From the NCBI GenBank assembly GCA_903918195.1, contig CAIXDS010000082.1, positions 1-37,665 of the forward strand: a DNA stretch of 37,665 bases. The letters are read 5' to 3'. Source of the stretch: an uncultured Acetobacteraceae bacterium (GTDB lineage Bacteria; Pseudomonadota; Alphaproteobacteria; Acetobacterales; Acetobacteraceae). A program made the translations under genes and the position numbers. Below are positions 29,668 through 37,538 of this stretch, piece by piece. Within the stretch, counting starts at the first letter, position 1. Each line of letters opens with the position of its first letter. A model generated the notes under the pieces. The model was not told the DNA's origin. It ran no database searches and was given only the letters and a program-made list of their open reading frames with translations.

Positions 29668-31119
29668 TCATGGCAACACCTTGCCCGGATTCATCAGCCC
29701 GAGCGGGTCGAAGGCCGCCTTGATCCGTCGCATCGCCGCCAGCTCCGCCCCGCCGCGCCATTCCGGCATCATGTAGGGCTTCAGCTTGCCCACCCCGTGC
29801 TCGGCCGAGAAGCTGCCGCCGAGGTCGCGCACCACCGCGCCCACCGCGTCCATGATGTCGTGGTCACGCGCCAGAAAGGCGGCCGGGTCCATGCCGTCCG
29901 GCTGCACCAGATTAAAATGGATGTTGCCGTCGCCCAGATGGCCGAACGGCGCGATCTGGATGTCCGGCAGCAGCGCCCGGCAGGCCGCCGAGGCGCGCGC
30001 GATCAGCTCCGGCATGGTCGAGACCGGCACCGAGACATCGTTCTTGACGTTTGCGCCTTCGCGTTTCTGCGCTTCGGCATGTTCCTCGCGCAGCCGCCAC
30101 AGCGCCGCGCGCTGGGCCACGCTTTCGGCAATCACGGCATCGCTTACCACGCCGTCCTCCAGCGCCCCCTCCAGCACCTCCTCCATCGCCCTCCGCAGCC
30201 CGGCGCCGGGCCGCGGCGTCGCCAGTTCCACCAGGACAAAATGCCCGGCCGGCGCGGTCAGGGGCAGGGCCGTCCCGGGGATGTGCCGCAGCACCAGGGC
30301 CACCCCCAGTCCGGACATGTATTCGAATGCCTGCACGGCGGCGGTGTCGTACGAGCGGAACCGGCGGAACAGGTCGAGCGCCGCGTCGCACGACGGCAGC
30401 GCGCACAACGCCACCTCAACCTCGCGCGGCCGGGGTTCCAGCTTCAGCACCGCGGCGGTGATGATGCCCAGCGTGCCCTCGGCGCCGACGAACAACTGGC
30501 GCAGGCAATAACCGGTATTGTCCTTGCGCAGCCGGCGCAGTCCTTCCCAGACCTCGCCGTCGGGCAGCACCACCTCCAGGCCCAGCACCAGGTCGCGCGC
30601 ATTCCCGTAGCGCACGGTGTTGTTGCCGCCGGCATTGGTGGACAGAATGCCGCCGATCTGCGCCGTGCCCTCCGAGGCGATGGACAGCGGCAACAGACAG
30701 TTTTCGATCGCCGCCGCGTCCTGGGCTGCCTTCAGCGTGACCCCGGCTTCCACCGTCAGCGTCATGTCCAGGGCATCCAGCGCGAGCACACGGTTCAGCC
30801 GCGCGAGGGACAGCACCACCTCGCTGCCGTCCTCGGCCGGCACGGCACCGCCGACCATGGAGGTATTGCCGCCCTGCGGCACCACCGCAACCCCGGCCGC
30901 CATGCAGGCACGCACCACCGCCGCCACCTCCGCCGTATCCGCCGGCCGCGCCACGGCCAGCGGCCGGCCGCGGTACAGCCGCCGCCAGTCCTCGCCATAG
31001 GGCGCCATGTCGGCAGGATCGGTCAGCAACCCGCGCGGGCCGAGCATCGCGGCAAGCCGCGCCACCAGCCCCGCACGGTCGGTGGCCGGGATGGAGCGCG
31101 GGGGCGGCGAGTCGGGCAT
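29668..31119 (-). CDS. FAD-linked D-2-hydroxyacid dehydrogenase (GlcD/DLD/D2HGDH type)
   Basis: A 483-residue flavoenzyme of the VAO/GlcD fold that would oxidise a D-2-hydroxyacid such as D-lactate, D-2-hydroxyglutarate or glycolate. The FAD-binding PCMH domain shows VVPQGGNTSMVGGA, LTVEAGVTL, LSIASEGTAQIGGILSTNAGG and FVGAEGTLGIITAAVLKLEP. The C-terminal FAD-oxidase domain contains FEYMSGLGVALV, FGHLGDGNIHFNL with the metal/substrate His residues, and SAEHGVGKLKPYM followed by FDPLGLMNPGKVLP. Its sequence most recalls the D-2-hydroxyglutarate dehydrogenase branch, but substrate is not certain. I chose ATG 31119 because GGAGG lies 7 bases upstream; the open frame beyond it runs through the repeat. 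Confidence 0.88.
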   Translation of the reverse strand: MPDSPPPRSIPATDRAGLVARLAAMLGPRGLLTDPADMAPYGEDWRRLYRGRPLAVARPADTAEVAAVVRACMAAGVAVVPQGGNTSMVGGAVPAEDGSEVVLSLARLNRVLALDALDMTLTVEAGVTLKAAQDAAAIENCLLPLSIASEGTAQIGGILSTNAGGNNTVRYGNARDLVLGLEVVLPDGEVWEGLRRLRKDNTGYCLRQLFVGAEGTLGIITAAVLKLEPRPREVEVALCALPSCDAALDLFRRFRSYDTAAVQAFEYMSGLGVALVLRHIPGTALPLTAPAGHFVLVELATPRPGAGLRRAMEEVLEGALEDGVVSDAVIAESVAQRAALWRLREEHAEAQKREGANVKNDVSVPVSTMPELIARASAACRALLPDIQIAPFGHLGDGNIHFNLVQPDGMDPAAFLARDHDIMDAVGAVVRDLGGSFSAEHGVGKLKPYMMPEWRGGAELAAMRRIKAAFDPLGLMNPGKVLP

Positions 31120-31168
31120 GGCGAGACCTCCGGGGGTGAGTCTAGCGCCTTGGGGGGTTGGGGTGAAG

Positions 31169-31365
31169 CAAGGCCAGGGCTCTGCCCTGGACCCGCCAAG
31201 GGCCGAGAGGCCCCTGGACCCCATTCGTTTTGAGGGCTTTGGGAAGAGGGGGGTGAGGAGGGGCCGCAACATCTCCTCACCCCCCTCTTCCCAAAGCCCT
31301 TAAGTGATGGGGTCCAGGGGCCTCTCGGCCCTTGGCAGGGTCCAGGGGCAGAGCCCCTGGCCTTG
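31169..31365. repeat. Palindromic repeat element, copy 3 (inverted pair)
   Basis: Two units face each other. The left unit (31169-31222, 54 bases) and the inverse of the right unit (31309-31365, 57 bases) are the same apart from three single-base insertions. Each runs CAAGGCCAGGG.CTCTGCCC, TGGACCC, GCCAAGGGCCGAGAGG and CCCCTGGACCCC. Each unit contains its own smaller palindromes. The outer arms can pair over the whole length with the 28-bp hairpin at 31233-31300 as the tip, giving a cruciform of nearly 200 bases. It lies between the start of the dehydrogenase gene and the end of the Sua5 gene. The arrangement resembles REPIN-type inverted doublets. Confidence 0.85.
31233..31300. repeat. Perfect 28-bp inverted repeat at the tip of repeat copy 3
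   Basis: The arm at 31233-31260 (AGGGCTTTGGGAAGAGG, then GGGGTGAGGAG) is the exact inverse of the arm at 31273-31300. The loop is the 12 bases at 31261-31272. No mismatch is present in 28 base pairs, which is much stronger than an ordinary terminator stem and implies recent formation or active conservation. The arms are purine-rich on one strand and pyrimidine-rich on the other. This core is not present in copies 1 and 2. Confidence 0.9.
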
Positions 31366-31376
31366 CCTTGACACAC

Positions 31377-32357
31377 TCACCCCCGCGGCGCCGCCGCCCG
31401 CTGCAGGCGGTCATTGATCGCCAGCCCCAGCCCCTCCTCCGGCACCGGCATCACGGCAATGCCGCGCAGGCCGAGCCGGCGGCCCGCCTCGTCCAGCGTC
31501 CGCAGCCCGGCGAACAGGTTGGCCGCCGCCTCCGCCAGATCGCAGGCCGCGCTCAGCTGGAACACCGTCCCCGCCCCTTCCGGCGCCGGCCCGAAAGCGA
31601 GCAGCGCCTCGTCGGCCGCGGCCTCGCGCGCCTGCAGCCGCACCGGCAGCGCCGGCGCGTAGTGCGACGCCAGCAGCCCCGGCGAGCGCAGCGTGCCCCC
31701 GGCCAGCGCCACCGCAGGCGGCGCAGCGCGGTCGATCGCGCCGACCACAGCAACAATCGCCTCGCGCGTCACCCCGCCGGGCCGGAGGAGAACGGGGCGT
31801 GCGCCGGTGACGTCGAGCACGGTGGATTCCACCCCCACCTGGCACGGCCCGCTGTCCAGCACGGCGTCGATCCGGCCCGACAGCCCGGCCAGCACATGCG
31901 CCGCATTGGTCGGGCTCACCTGCCCCGAGCGGTTGGCCGAGGGAGCCGCCACCGGACGCCCCAGCGCGCGCAACAGCGCCAGCGCATCGGCATGTGCCGG
32001 CACCCGCACCGCCAGCGTTTCCAGCCCCGCACCGGCCAGCAGCGCCACCGGGCAGGCGACGCGCCGCCGCAGCACCAGCGACAGCGGACCCGGCCAGAAC
32101 GCTGCGGCCAGGCGACGCGCCGCCGGGGTCGCCTCGACATCGTCGAACGCCGCCTGCGCATCAGCATAATGGCAGATCAGCGGGTTGAAATGCGGCCGCC
32201 CCTTGGCGGCGAAGATGGCCGCCACCGCGCGGCCGTTGGCGGCGTCGGCACCCAGGCCGTAAACCGTCTCGGTGGCGAAGGCCACCAGGCCGCCGCCACC
32301 CAGCAGATCGGCGGCGCGGGCCAGACCGGCCGCATCCGGGCGCAGCAACTCGGTCAC
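31377..32357 (-). CDS. sua5: L-threonylcarbamoyladenylate synthase (Sua5 type)
   Basis: A 326-residue enzyme that makes threonylcarbamoyl-AMP for the t6A modification of tRNAs decoding ANN codons. The YrdC-like domain (about residues 10-195) shows GGLVAFATETVYGLGADA, KGRPHFNPLICH, FWPGPLSLVL, RVPAHADALALL and PVAAPSANRSGQVSPT, the substrate-binding signature, then GVESTVLD and LLRPGGVTREAI. A Sua5 C-terminal domain follows the linker SPGLLASHYAPALPV, so this is the two-domain Sua5/YwlC form rather than the short TsaC. GTG 32357 overlaps the TGA of the upstream phosphatase gene (GTGA). Confidence 0.93.
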   Translation of the reverse strand: MTELLRPDAAGLARAADLLGGGGLVAFATETVYGLGADAANGRAVAAIFAAKGRPHFNPLICHYADAQAAFDDVEATPAARRLAAAFWPGPLSLVLRRRVACPVALLAGAGLETLAVRVPAHADALALLRALGRPVAAPSANRSGQVSPTNAAHVLAGLSGRIDAVLDSGPCQVGVESTVLDVTGARPVLLRPGGVTREAIVAVVGAIDRAAPPAVALAGGTLRSPGLLASHYAPALPVRLQAREAAADEALLAFGPAPEGAGTVFQLSAACDLAEAAANLFAGLRTLDEAGRRLGLRGIAVMPVPEEGLGLAINDRLQRAAAPRG

Positions 32358-33118
32358 GTCCGGCCGGTCGCGTAGAAATGCGGGTTCACCCAGCCCGGCT
32401 TGCCGTAATGCAGAATCGCGTCGGTCTCGACCACCCGTACCGCCCCACCGGCCGCCTCCAGCACGGCCTGTGATGCGCAGGTGTCCCACTCCATGGTGGT
32501 GCCGAAGCGCGGATACAGGTCCGCCCTCCCCTCGGCGAGCAGGCAGAATTTCAGCGCCGAACCGATGTTGAGCGTCGAGGCCACCGGCCGCCGCGCCAGG
32601 AACGGCGCCATGCGCGGGTCCTTCCCGTGGTGCCGGCTGGCCACCACGGCGATGCCCTCCGCCGGCGGATACCGCGCCGCGATGGGCTGCTCGCCGGCAA
32701 CCGAGCGCTTGACCGCGCCGCGTCCGACGATGCCGCCATAAATCGCCCCCTGGGCGGGCGCCCCGACCACCCCCAGCACCGGCGCGCCGTCGCGCACCAA
32801 GCCGATGCACACGGCGAAATCATCGTTGCCGGCGGCGAACTCGCGGGTGCCGTCCAGCGGATCGACGCACCAGAAGCTGGCGGCCTGTGCGGGAACGAAG
32901 CCGGCCGCGATCTCCTCCTCGGCCACCACCGGCAACCCGGGCGTGGCGGCGCGCAGCCCGGCCGCGATCAGCAGCTCGGCCTGCTGGTCCGCCTCGGTCA
33001 CCGGGGAGGAATCCGCCTTGTGCCGCGTGTCGAAGCCGTGCGCACGCACCGCCAGAATGGTCTCGCCGGCGCGGGCGGCGAGGTCGAAGGCCAGCGCCAG
33101 CAGGGAAATGTCGTCCAT
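32354..33118 (-). CDS. cysQ: CysQ-like 3'(2'),5'-bisphosphate nucleotidase
   Basis: A 254-residue Mg-dependent phosphatase of the inositol monophosphatase family. The metal site is visible in VVAEEEIAAG (Glu-rich), CVDPLDGTREF and MEWDTCASQAVLEAAGG. The DPLDGT-x-EF form, the LNIGSALKFCLLAEGRADLYPRFG stretch and the GNDDF segment are typical of CysQ, which hydrolyses 3'-phosphoadenosine-5'-phosphate left by sulfate assimilation. Other inositol-phosphatase activities cannot be excluded. It is the first gene of a two-gene unit with sua5 and is divergent from pepA over about 125 bases. Confidence 0.87.
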   Translation of the reverse strand: MDDISLLALAFDLAARAGETILAVRAHGFDTRHKADSSPVTEADQQAELLIAAGLRAATPGLPVVAEEEIAAGFVPAQAASFWCVDPLDGTREFAAGNDDFAVCIGLVRDGAPVLGVVGAPAQGAIYGGIVGRGAVKRSVAGEQPIAARYPPAEGIAVVASRHHGKDPRMAPFLARRPVASTLNIGSALKFCLLAEGRADLYPRFGTTMEWDTCASQAVLEAAGGAVRVVETDAILHYGKPGWVNPHFYATGRT

Positions 33119-33243
33119 GGCCCCTCATAGGACGAGCGATGGCGGGGGACCAGCGGTGGCGGGCGCAAAGCCTCGGCAGTGGCGGTGCGTGGCGCCGCTG
33201 CTACAGTACTCACCCCTTGCCTTGAACCACGGAGCCCGCGCCC

Positions 33244-34758
33244 ATGCTCGACATCTCCTTCGCCCGCTCGGCCCTGCCGAAATCCGGCGCCCTGGTGCTG
33301 CTGGCCGAGGAGGAAGGCGAGCCGGATGCGATTCGCGCGGCGGCGGACCATGCGACCGGCGGCGCGGTGACGCGCGCGCTGGAAACCACCGAGTTCAAGC
33401 CCCGGCCGGGCAAGAGCTGCACCATTCTTGCGCCCGGCGCGGGGCTGTCGCGCATCGTCGTGGTCGGCATCGGCAAGCGCGCCGAACTGAAGCCGCGCAC
33501 CGCCGAGGAAGCCGGCGGCGCCATTGCGGCGGCGCTGCAGCGCGAGCCCGCCGCCGCGGTGGCCGCCGCCCAACTGACCCCGGAGCTGGCTGCCGCGCTC
33601 GCCGCCGGGGCCGCGCTGCGCAGCTACCGCTTCGACCGCTACCGCACCAATGAGAAGCCCGAGGACCGGCCGAAGCTCGCCAAGCTTATCGTGCTCTCGC
33701 CCGACCATACCCGCATCCGCGACGCCTGGGCCGCATTGCGGCCGGTGGTGGAGGGCGTGCACCTCGCGCGCGACCTGGTCAGTGAGCCGGCCAACGTGCT
33801 CAACCCGGCCGAACTGGCCGAGCGTTGCCGCGCCCTGGAAACACTTGGTCTGAAGGTCGAGGTGCTAGGGCCGCGCGAACTGGCCAAACTCGGGTTCGGG
33901 GCATTGCTGGGCGTTTCCCAGGGCAGCGCCAACGAGCCGCGCATGGTGGTCATGCACTGGAACGGCGCGTCCGGCGGCGTCACCAGTGGGGGCGTCACCA
34001 GTGCCAGGGGCAAGCGGGCGCGCGCCACCAGGCCGCTCGCCTTCGTCGGCAAGGGCGTCACCTTCGACACCGGCGGCATTTCCATCAAGCCGGCCCAGGG
34101 CATGGAGGACATGAAGTTCGACATGGCCGGCGCCGGCACCGTGATCGGGCTGATGGCGGCGCTGGCCGGACGGCAGGCCCGCGTCGATGCGATCGGCCTG
34201 GTCGGCTTGGTCGAGAACATGCCGAGCGGCACCGCCCAGCGCCCGGGCGATGTGGTGAAAACCTATTCCGGCCAGACCGTCGAGGTCATCAACACCGACG
34301 CCGAGGGCCGCCTCGTGCTCGCCGACGTGCTCTGGTACACGCAGGAAAAGCTCGACCCGCGCTGCATCATCGACGTCGCCACCCTGACCGGTGCCATGGT
34401 GATCAGCCTGGGCCACGACTACGCGGGGGTGTTCAGCAACGATGACGAGCTCGCCCAGCGGCTGCACGCCGCCGGCGAGGCCACCGGCGAGAAGGTCTGG
34501 CGCATGCCGCTGGCGGAGTCCTACGACAAGCTGATCAAGTCGGACATCGCCGACATGAAGAATGTCGCCGGCCGGCCGGCCGGCGCCATCACCGCGGCGC
34601 AGTTCCTGCAGCGATTCGTCAACGGCAAGCCCTGGGCGCATCTCGACATCGCCGGCACCGCCTGGGCCACCAAGGACAATGCGGTGGTGCCGAAGGGCGC
34701 GACCGCGTTCGGCGTGCGCCTGCTCGACCGGCTGGTGGCCGAGTACTACGAAAGTTGA
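33244..34758 (+). CDS. pepA: Leucyl aminopeptidase (cytosol aminopeptidase, M17)
   Basis: A 504-residue hexameric exopeptidase. The M17 metal and catalytic residues fall at K270 and D275 (VGKGVTFDTGG), D293 (FDMAGAG), D352 and E354 (NTDAEGRL), the same numbers as E. coli PepA. ARDLVSEPANVLNP marks the domain junction. The N-terminal domain is the usual macro-like fold. One oddity is SGGVTSGGVTSARGKRARATR (about 243-263), in which a 15-base duplication at 33976-34003 and a basic stretch lengthen the loop just before the catalytic domain. In alphaproteobacteria pepA is usually divergent from lptF; here the dehydrogenase, sua5 and cysQ lie between. It is followed by holC. Confidence 0.96.
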   Translation: MLDISFARSALPKSGALVLLAEEEGEPDAIRAAADHATGGAVTRALETTEFKPRPGKSCTILAPGAGLSRIVVVGIGKRAELKPRTAEEAGGAIAAALQREPAAAVAAAQLTPELAAALAAGAALRSYRFDRYRTNEKPEDRPKLAKLIVLSPDHTRIRDAWAALRPVVEGVHLARDLVSEPANVLNPAELAERCRALETLGLKVEVLGPRELAKLGFGALLGVSQGSANEPRMVVMHWNGASGGVTSGGVTSARGKRARATRPLAFVGKGVTFDTGGISIKPAQGMEDMKFDMAGAGTVIGLMAALAGRQARVDAIGLVGLVENMPSGTAQRPGDVVKTYSGQTVEVINTDAEGRLVLADVLWYTQEKLDPRCIIDVATLTGAMVISLGHDYAGVFSNDDELAQRLHAAGEATGEKVWRMPLAESYDKLIKSDIADMKNVAGRPAGAITAAQFLQRFVNGKPWAHLDIAGTAWATKDNAVVPKGATAFGVRLLDRLVAEYYES

Positions 34759-34803
34759 TCAACCCCGGGCCGGCCGGCAACCGGCCCTCGCTCCAGGGAT
34801 TCG

Positions 34804-35283
34804 ATGGCAGAGATTGGATTCTACCACCTGACCCGCACCGGTGCCGACCAGGCGCTGCCGCAACTGCTCGGCCGCACCCTGGCGGCCGGCCAGCGCGCGC
34901 TGGTGCTCTGCGGCGGCCCCGAGCGGGTGGCGTCGCTGGATGCCGCACTGTGGCTCTGTCCCGACCCGGACTGGCTGCCGCACGGCACGGCGGAATCAGG
35001 CAATGCTGAGTTGCAGCCGATCTGGCTCGCCGCCGCCGACCCGGGCGCGGCCGGCGCGCCCAACGGCGCCCGCTTCCTGTTCCTGCTCGACGGCGCGGCC
35101 TGCGCCCGGCTCGACCTGTTCGACCGCGTGTTCGACCTGTTCGATGGCGCCGATGAGGAAGCGGCGCGGGGACGCTGGGCCGCCGCCCGTGCGGCCGGCC
35201 ACGCGCTGGCCTACTGGCAGCAGACGGCGCGCGGCTGGGAGCGCCGCGCCCAGGTCGCCGCTTCGCCACCCCCTGCCCCGTGA
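34804..35283 (+). CDS. holC: DNA polymerase III chi subunit
   Basis: A 159-residue clamp-loader accessory subunit that binds SSB and psi. It begins with IGFYHLTRTGADQALPQLLGRTLAAGQRALV, followed by VASLDAALWL and DWLPHG, the three conserved blocks of HolC. The central part FLFLLDGAACARLDLFDRVFDLFDG is also typical, and ARAAGHALAYWQQTARGWERRA ends the fold. Placement directly after pepA (45-base gap) is the classic arrangement. No holD is visible; many alphaproteobacteria lack a recognisable one. Confidence 0.93.
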   Translation: MAEIGFYHLTRTGADQALPQLLGRTLAAGQRALVLCGGPERVASLDAALWLCPDPDWLPHGTAESGNAELQPIWLAAADPGAAGAPNGARFLFLLDGAACARLDLFDRVFDLFDGADEEAARGRWAAARAAGHALAYWQQTARGWERRAQVAASPPPAP

Positions 35284-35301
35284 AATGGAAAGTCGGCCGG
35301 G

Positions 35302-35910
35302 TCAGCGATGGGTGCGGGGCACCGTGCCGGAGGCGTGCAGTTGCCGTTCCTCGGCCGCCCCGAGCAGCTCCCGCTTCAGGCGGGCGGTTGGCGGCTCCGG
35401 GCCGATGAACGTGGTCAGCATCGCGGTGGCGAAACCGCGATCGGTGATGGTGCCGACGTGACGACCGTTGGCCTGAATCTCGGCGCCGTCACGGGTAAAC
35501 AGGATGCTGTAGCGGTCGCCTTTGCGCATGGCGGGCACGCCGGCGAGGAACCGCTGGAGGTCATCGGGGCGAAGCCGGCAGGGGGCAACACAGTTCTGGT
35601 CAAAGCCTTCGCGCCAAGCCGTGCGGGCACTGTCCTCGCTGACATCGTGGATGAAGCGGATGTCCAGCAGCTTCGTGTCGGCGGAGCGAAGGATATGGTC
35701 GGGATCGCTGTCCGGACGCACGAGATAGAGCCCGGCAACATAGATCGGGATCTGGAAGATCGAGTAGGTCCGCAGCGCGATGCCATTGAGCCGCAGTTCG
35801 GTCCGGTCAACAAATTGTGTGTCCGGCAGCGTCACCCCTTCCAGTTGCGCCGCGCGCGCCGGAGATGACAACGCCAAACCCATCGCCACGATGACCAGAG
35901 CCCACTTCAT
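35302..35910 (-). CDS. Exported chalcone-isomerase-like protein
   Basis: A 202-residue protein with a signal peptide (hydrophobic stretch residues 3-14, cleavage near ARAAQ). The mature part resembles the chalcone isomerase-like domain of bacterial periplasmic proteins: TQFVDRTELRLNGIALRTYSIFQIPIYVAGLYL near the N-terminus, then KLLDIRFIHDVSEDSARTAW and LRPDDLQRFLAGVPAMRKGDRYSILF. In this family the fold is conserved, but flavonoid isomerisation is not expected, and the bacterial function is unknown. It is convergent with holC (18-base gap) and stands as a single gene. Confidence 0.82.
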   Translation of the reverse strand: MKWALVIVAMGLALSSPARAAQLEGVTLPDTQFVDRTELRLNGIALRTYSIFQIPIYVAGLYLVRPDSDPDHILRSADTKLLDIRFIHDVSEDSARTAWREGFDQNCVAPCRLRPDDLQRFLAGVPAMRKGDRYSILFTRDGAEIQANGRHVGTITDRGFATAMLTTFIGPEPPTARLKRELLGAAEERQLHASGTVPRTHR

Positions 35911-36057
35911 CGAGTCCTCCCACCTGCCGCTTTGCGATACTATTTCTAATTTTTTTCGAACGCCGGCTGCAACAGGATCAGCATGGCGGGAGGCGAGGAA
36001 CGGAAGGCTGGCCCGCGGTGCTCTGGCCAGCGGTCTTCCCAGCGAGACTTGCCTGTT

Positions 36058-36342
36058 TCAGACGAACTGCCCGCGCAGAAAACCAAGCGCCGGCAGGGGT
36101 TTCCATTTGCGCGGGAGGTCCGCACGCCGCATCGGCACGACACTGTAGCGCGGCCTCGCCTGCCGGCAGCTTTCCAGGAAGGCGGCGTAGGCCCGCACCT
36201 GCTGCTCGCGCCAGGCGCGATCGGCCAGGGCTGCCACCCGAGTGGGAAAGATCTCGGCGACCCGACTGGTCTTGCCGATATTGGCCACCACCGCCCACAT
36301 GGTGTCGTCACGGGCGGGGTTGAGTGCGATCACCTCACTCAT
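36058..36342 (-). CDS. Small protein of unknown function
   Basis: A 94-residue protein that I do not recognise. It is predicted to be mostly helical and basic, with MWAVVANIGKTSRVAEIFP near the start, an Arg/Ala-rich middle (REQQVRAYAAFLESCRQARP) and a C-terminal RKWKPLPALGFLRGQFV. No signal peptide or membrane helix is seen. I chose ATG 36342 because it overlaps the stop of an upstream micro-ORF and begins the stretch with credible composition; the frame is open further upstream, but there it overlaps the divergent pepsin-like gene. There is no good ribosome-binding site directly before this ATG. Confidence 0.55.
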   Translation of the reverse strand: MSEVIALNPARDDTMWAVVANIGKTSRVAEIFPTRVAALADRAWREQQVRAYAAFLESCRQARPRYSVVPMRRADLPRKWKPLPALGFLRGQFV

Positions 36343-36362
36343 CGGCAGGTGCTGGCATCCAT
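36339..36362 (-). CDS. Possible 7-codon upstream ORF (leader peptide)
   Basis: An AAGGAG at 36366-36371 is followed by ATG at 36362 and then MDASTCR, whose TGA overlaps the ATG of the small protein gene (ATGA). The spacing to this ATG is short (3 bases). A second ATG, at 36358, has the better spacing (7 bases) and reads MPAPADE, ending at 36335 just inside the gene. Either one would feed ribosomes to the small protein gene, which has no site of its own. Short length means no sequence proof of translation. Confidence 0.35.
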   Translation of the reverse strand: MDASTCR

Positions 36363-36464
36363 AGTCTCCTTCGGCCCGCGATTCTAGAGCGCTTTCGTGC
36401 CGACGGTAAACGGCCAGCCGGCAGGCGCGGTCACCTGCCCCCACTGGACGCAAGGAAGACAAGC

Positions 36465-37508
36465 ATGCGGCGGACCGGTCTGTACGGCGCGACGTTGCTG
36501 GCACTGGCGCTGCCGGCCGGGGCGGCACAGGCGCAGATTTTCCTGACCTATCTGAACGCCCCCCAGGACGGCGCCGATATTGCCGAGCCGCCGCGGCTGC
36601 GCCTGTCCTTCGGCGGCCCCGAACACGGTGGCCCCGAACACAGCGAACCGGCACGGGCGGCGGTGATGGACACCGGATCGACCGGCATCGTCGTCTCGGC
36701 CGCCGCCATCCCCGGGGTGGAGACCCTGCCCAGCCTCGGGCCGGGCACGCTGACCTATTCCAGTTCCGGCCGGATCATGCGCGGCACCTGGGTGCGCACG
36801 ACCGCCACCGTGCAGGGCGCCAACGGGGCCTCGGTGACCACCGCGCCGATCCCGGTGCTGGCGGTGACCCGGCTCGACTGCCTGCGCACCGCGCGAAATT
36901 GCACGCCCAACCCGGCGCCACAGCATATCGCCATGCTGGGCATCGGCTTCGGCCGCCAGGGCGACCATCAGGCGCAGAGCACCCCCGACCGCAACCCGTT
37001 CCTCAACCTCGCCGCAGGCGGCGCCGGCCGCGGCTACGTGGTAACCCGCAGCGGCGTGCATGTCGGCCTGGGCGACGCCGAGCGGCGCGGCTTTGCCACG
37101 GTCCAGCTGGCCCGCAGCCCGGTGTTTCCGGACTGGGCGCAGGCGCCCGCCTGCATCACGGTGGACAATACCGCGCCGGCGTGCGGGGTGGCGCTGATGG
37201 ATACCGGCGTGACCACGATGTACCTCGCGGTGCCGCCACCGAATCTGCCCGGGTCGGCGCTGGCCGAGGGCGGCACGGGCTTGCGTCCGGGTGTCGGGTT
37301 GCGCTTCGACCTGCCCGACGCAACGGCGCCGAAGGCCAGCTTCAGGCTCACGGCCGGCGACACGAGCGCGGCGCTCGCCCCGGCACGAATCGTGTTGGTG
37401 CCGCGTGAAACCGCCTTCGTGAACACCAGCGTGCGGTTTCTGAACGGGTACGATTACCTATTCGACGCCGACCAGGGACTGGTGGGCTATCGCCGGCGCG
37501 GGATGTGA
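36465..37508 (+). CDS. Exported two-DTG pepsin-like aspartic protease homologue
   Basis: A 347-residue protein with a signal peptide (residues 1-24, cleavage near AAQAQ). Two aspartic-protease motifs are present: MDTGSTGIVVSA (Asp69) and LMDTGVTTMYLAVP (Asp246). They are 177 residues apart against about 183 in pepsin. IAMLGIGFGRQGD resembles the ILGLGF segment between the lobes of pepsins. The C-terminal FLNGYDYLFDADQGLVGYRRR resembles the terminal FDRANNxVG strand of that family. This supports a bilobal family A1-like fold acting in the periplasm or outside. Protease activity and the flap Tyr are not shown. I chose ATG 36465, with AAGGAAG about 6 bases upstream; the open frame extends to 36324. 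GGPEHGGPEHSEP near residue 55 is a short tandem repeat. It is divergent from the small protein gene. Confidence 0.65.
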   Translation: MRRTGLYGATLLALALPAGAAQAQIFLTYLNAPQDGADIAEPPRLRLSFGGPEHGGPEHSEPARAAVMDTGSTGIVVSAAAIPGVETLPSLGPGTLTYSSSGRIMRGTWVRTTATVQGANGASVTTAPIPVLAVTRLDCLRTARNCTPNPAPQHIAMLGIGFGRQGDHQAQSTPDRNPFLNLAAGGAGRGYVVTRSGVHVGLGDAERRGFATVQLARSPVFPDWAQAPACITVDNTAPACGVALMDTGVTTMYLAVPPPNLPGSALAEGGTGLRPGVGLRFDLPDATAPKASFRLTAGDTSAALAPARIVLVPRETAFVNTSVRFLNGYDYLFDADQGLVGYRRRGM

Positions 37509-37538
37509 TTCGCCGTATCCGGTCTCATACCAACGGCC

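Noticed and set aside
31120..31272. Upstream extension of the FAD dehydrogenase to a start at 31272
   Set aside because: The added 51 codons translate the palindromic repeat. GGAGG lies at an ideal distance before ATG 31119, so the extension is unlikely.
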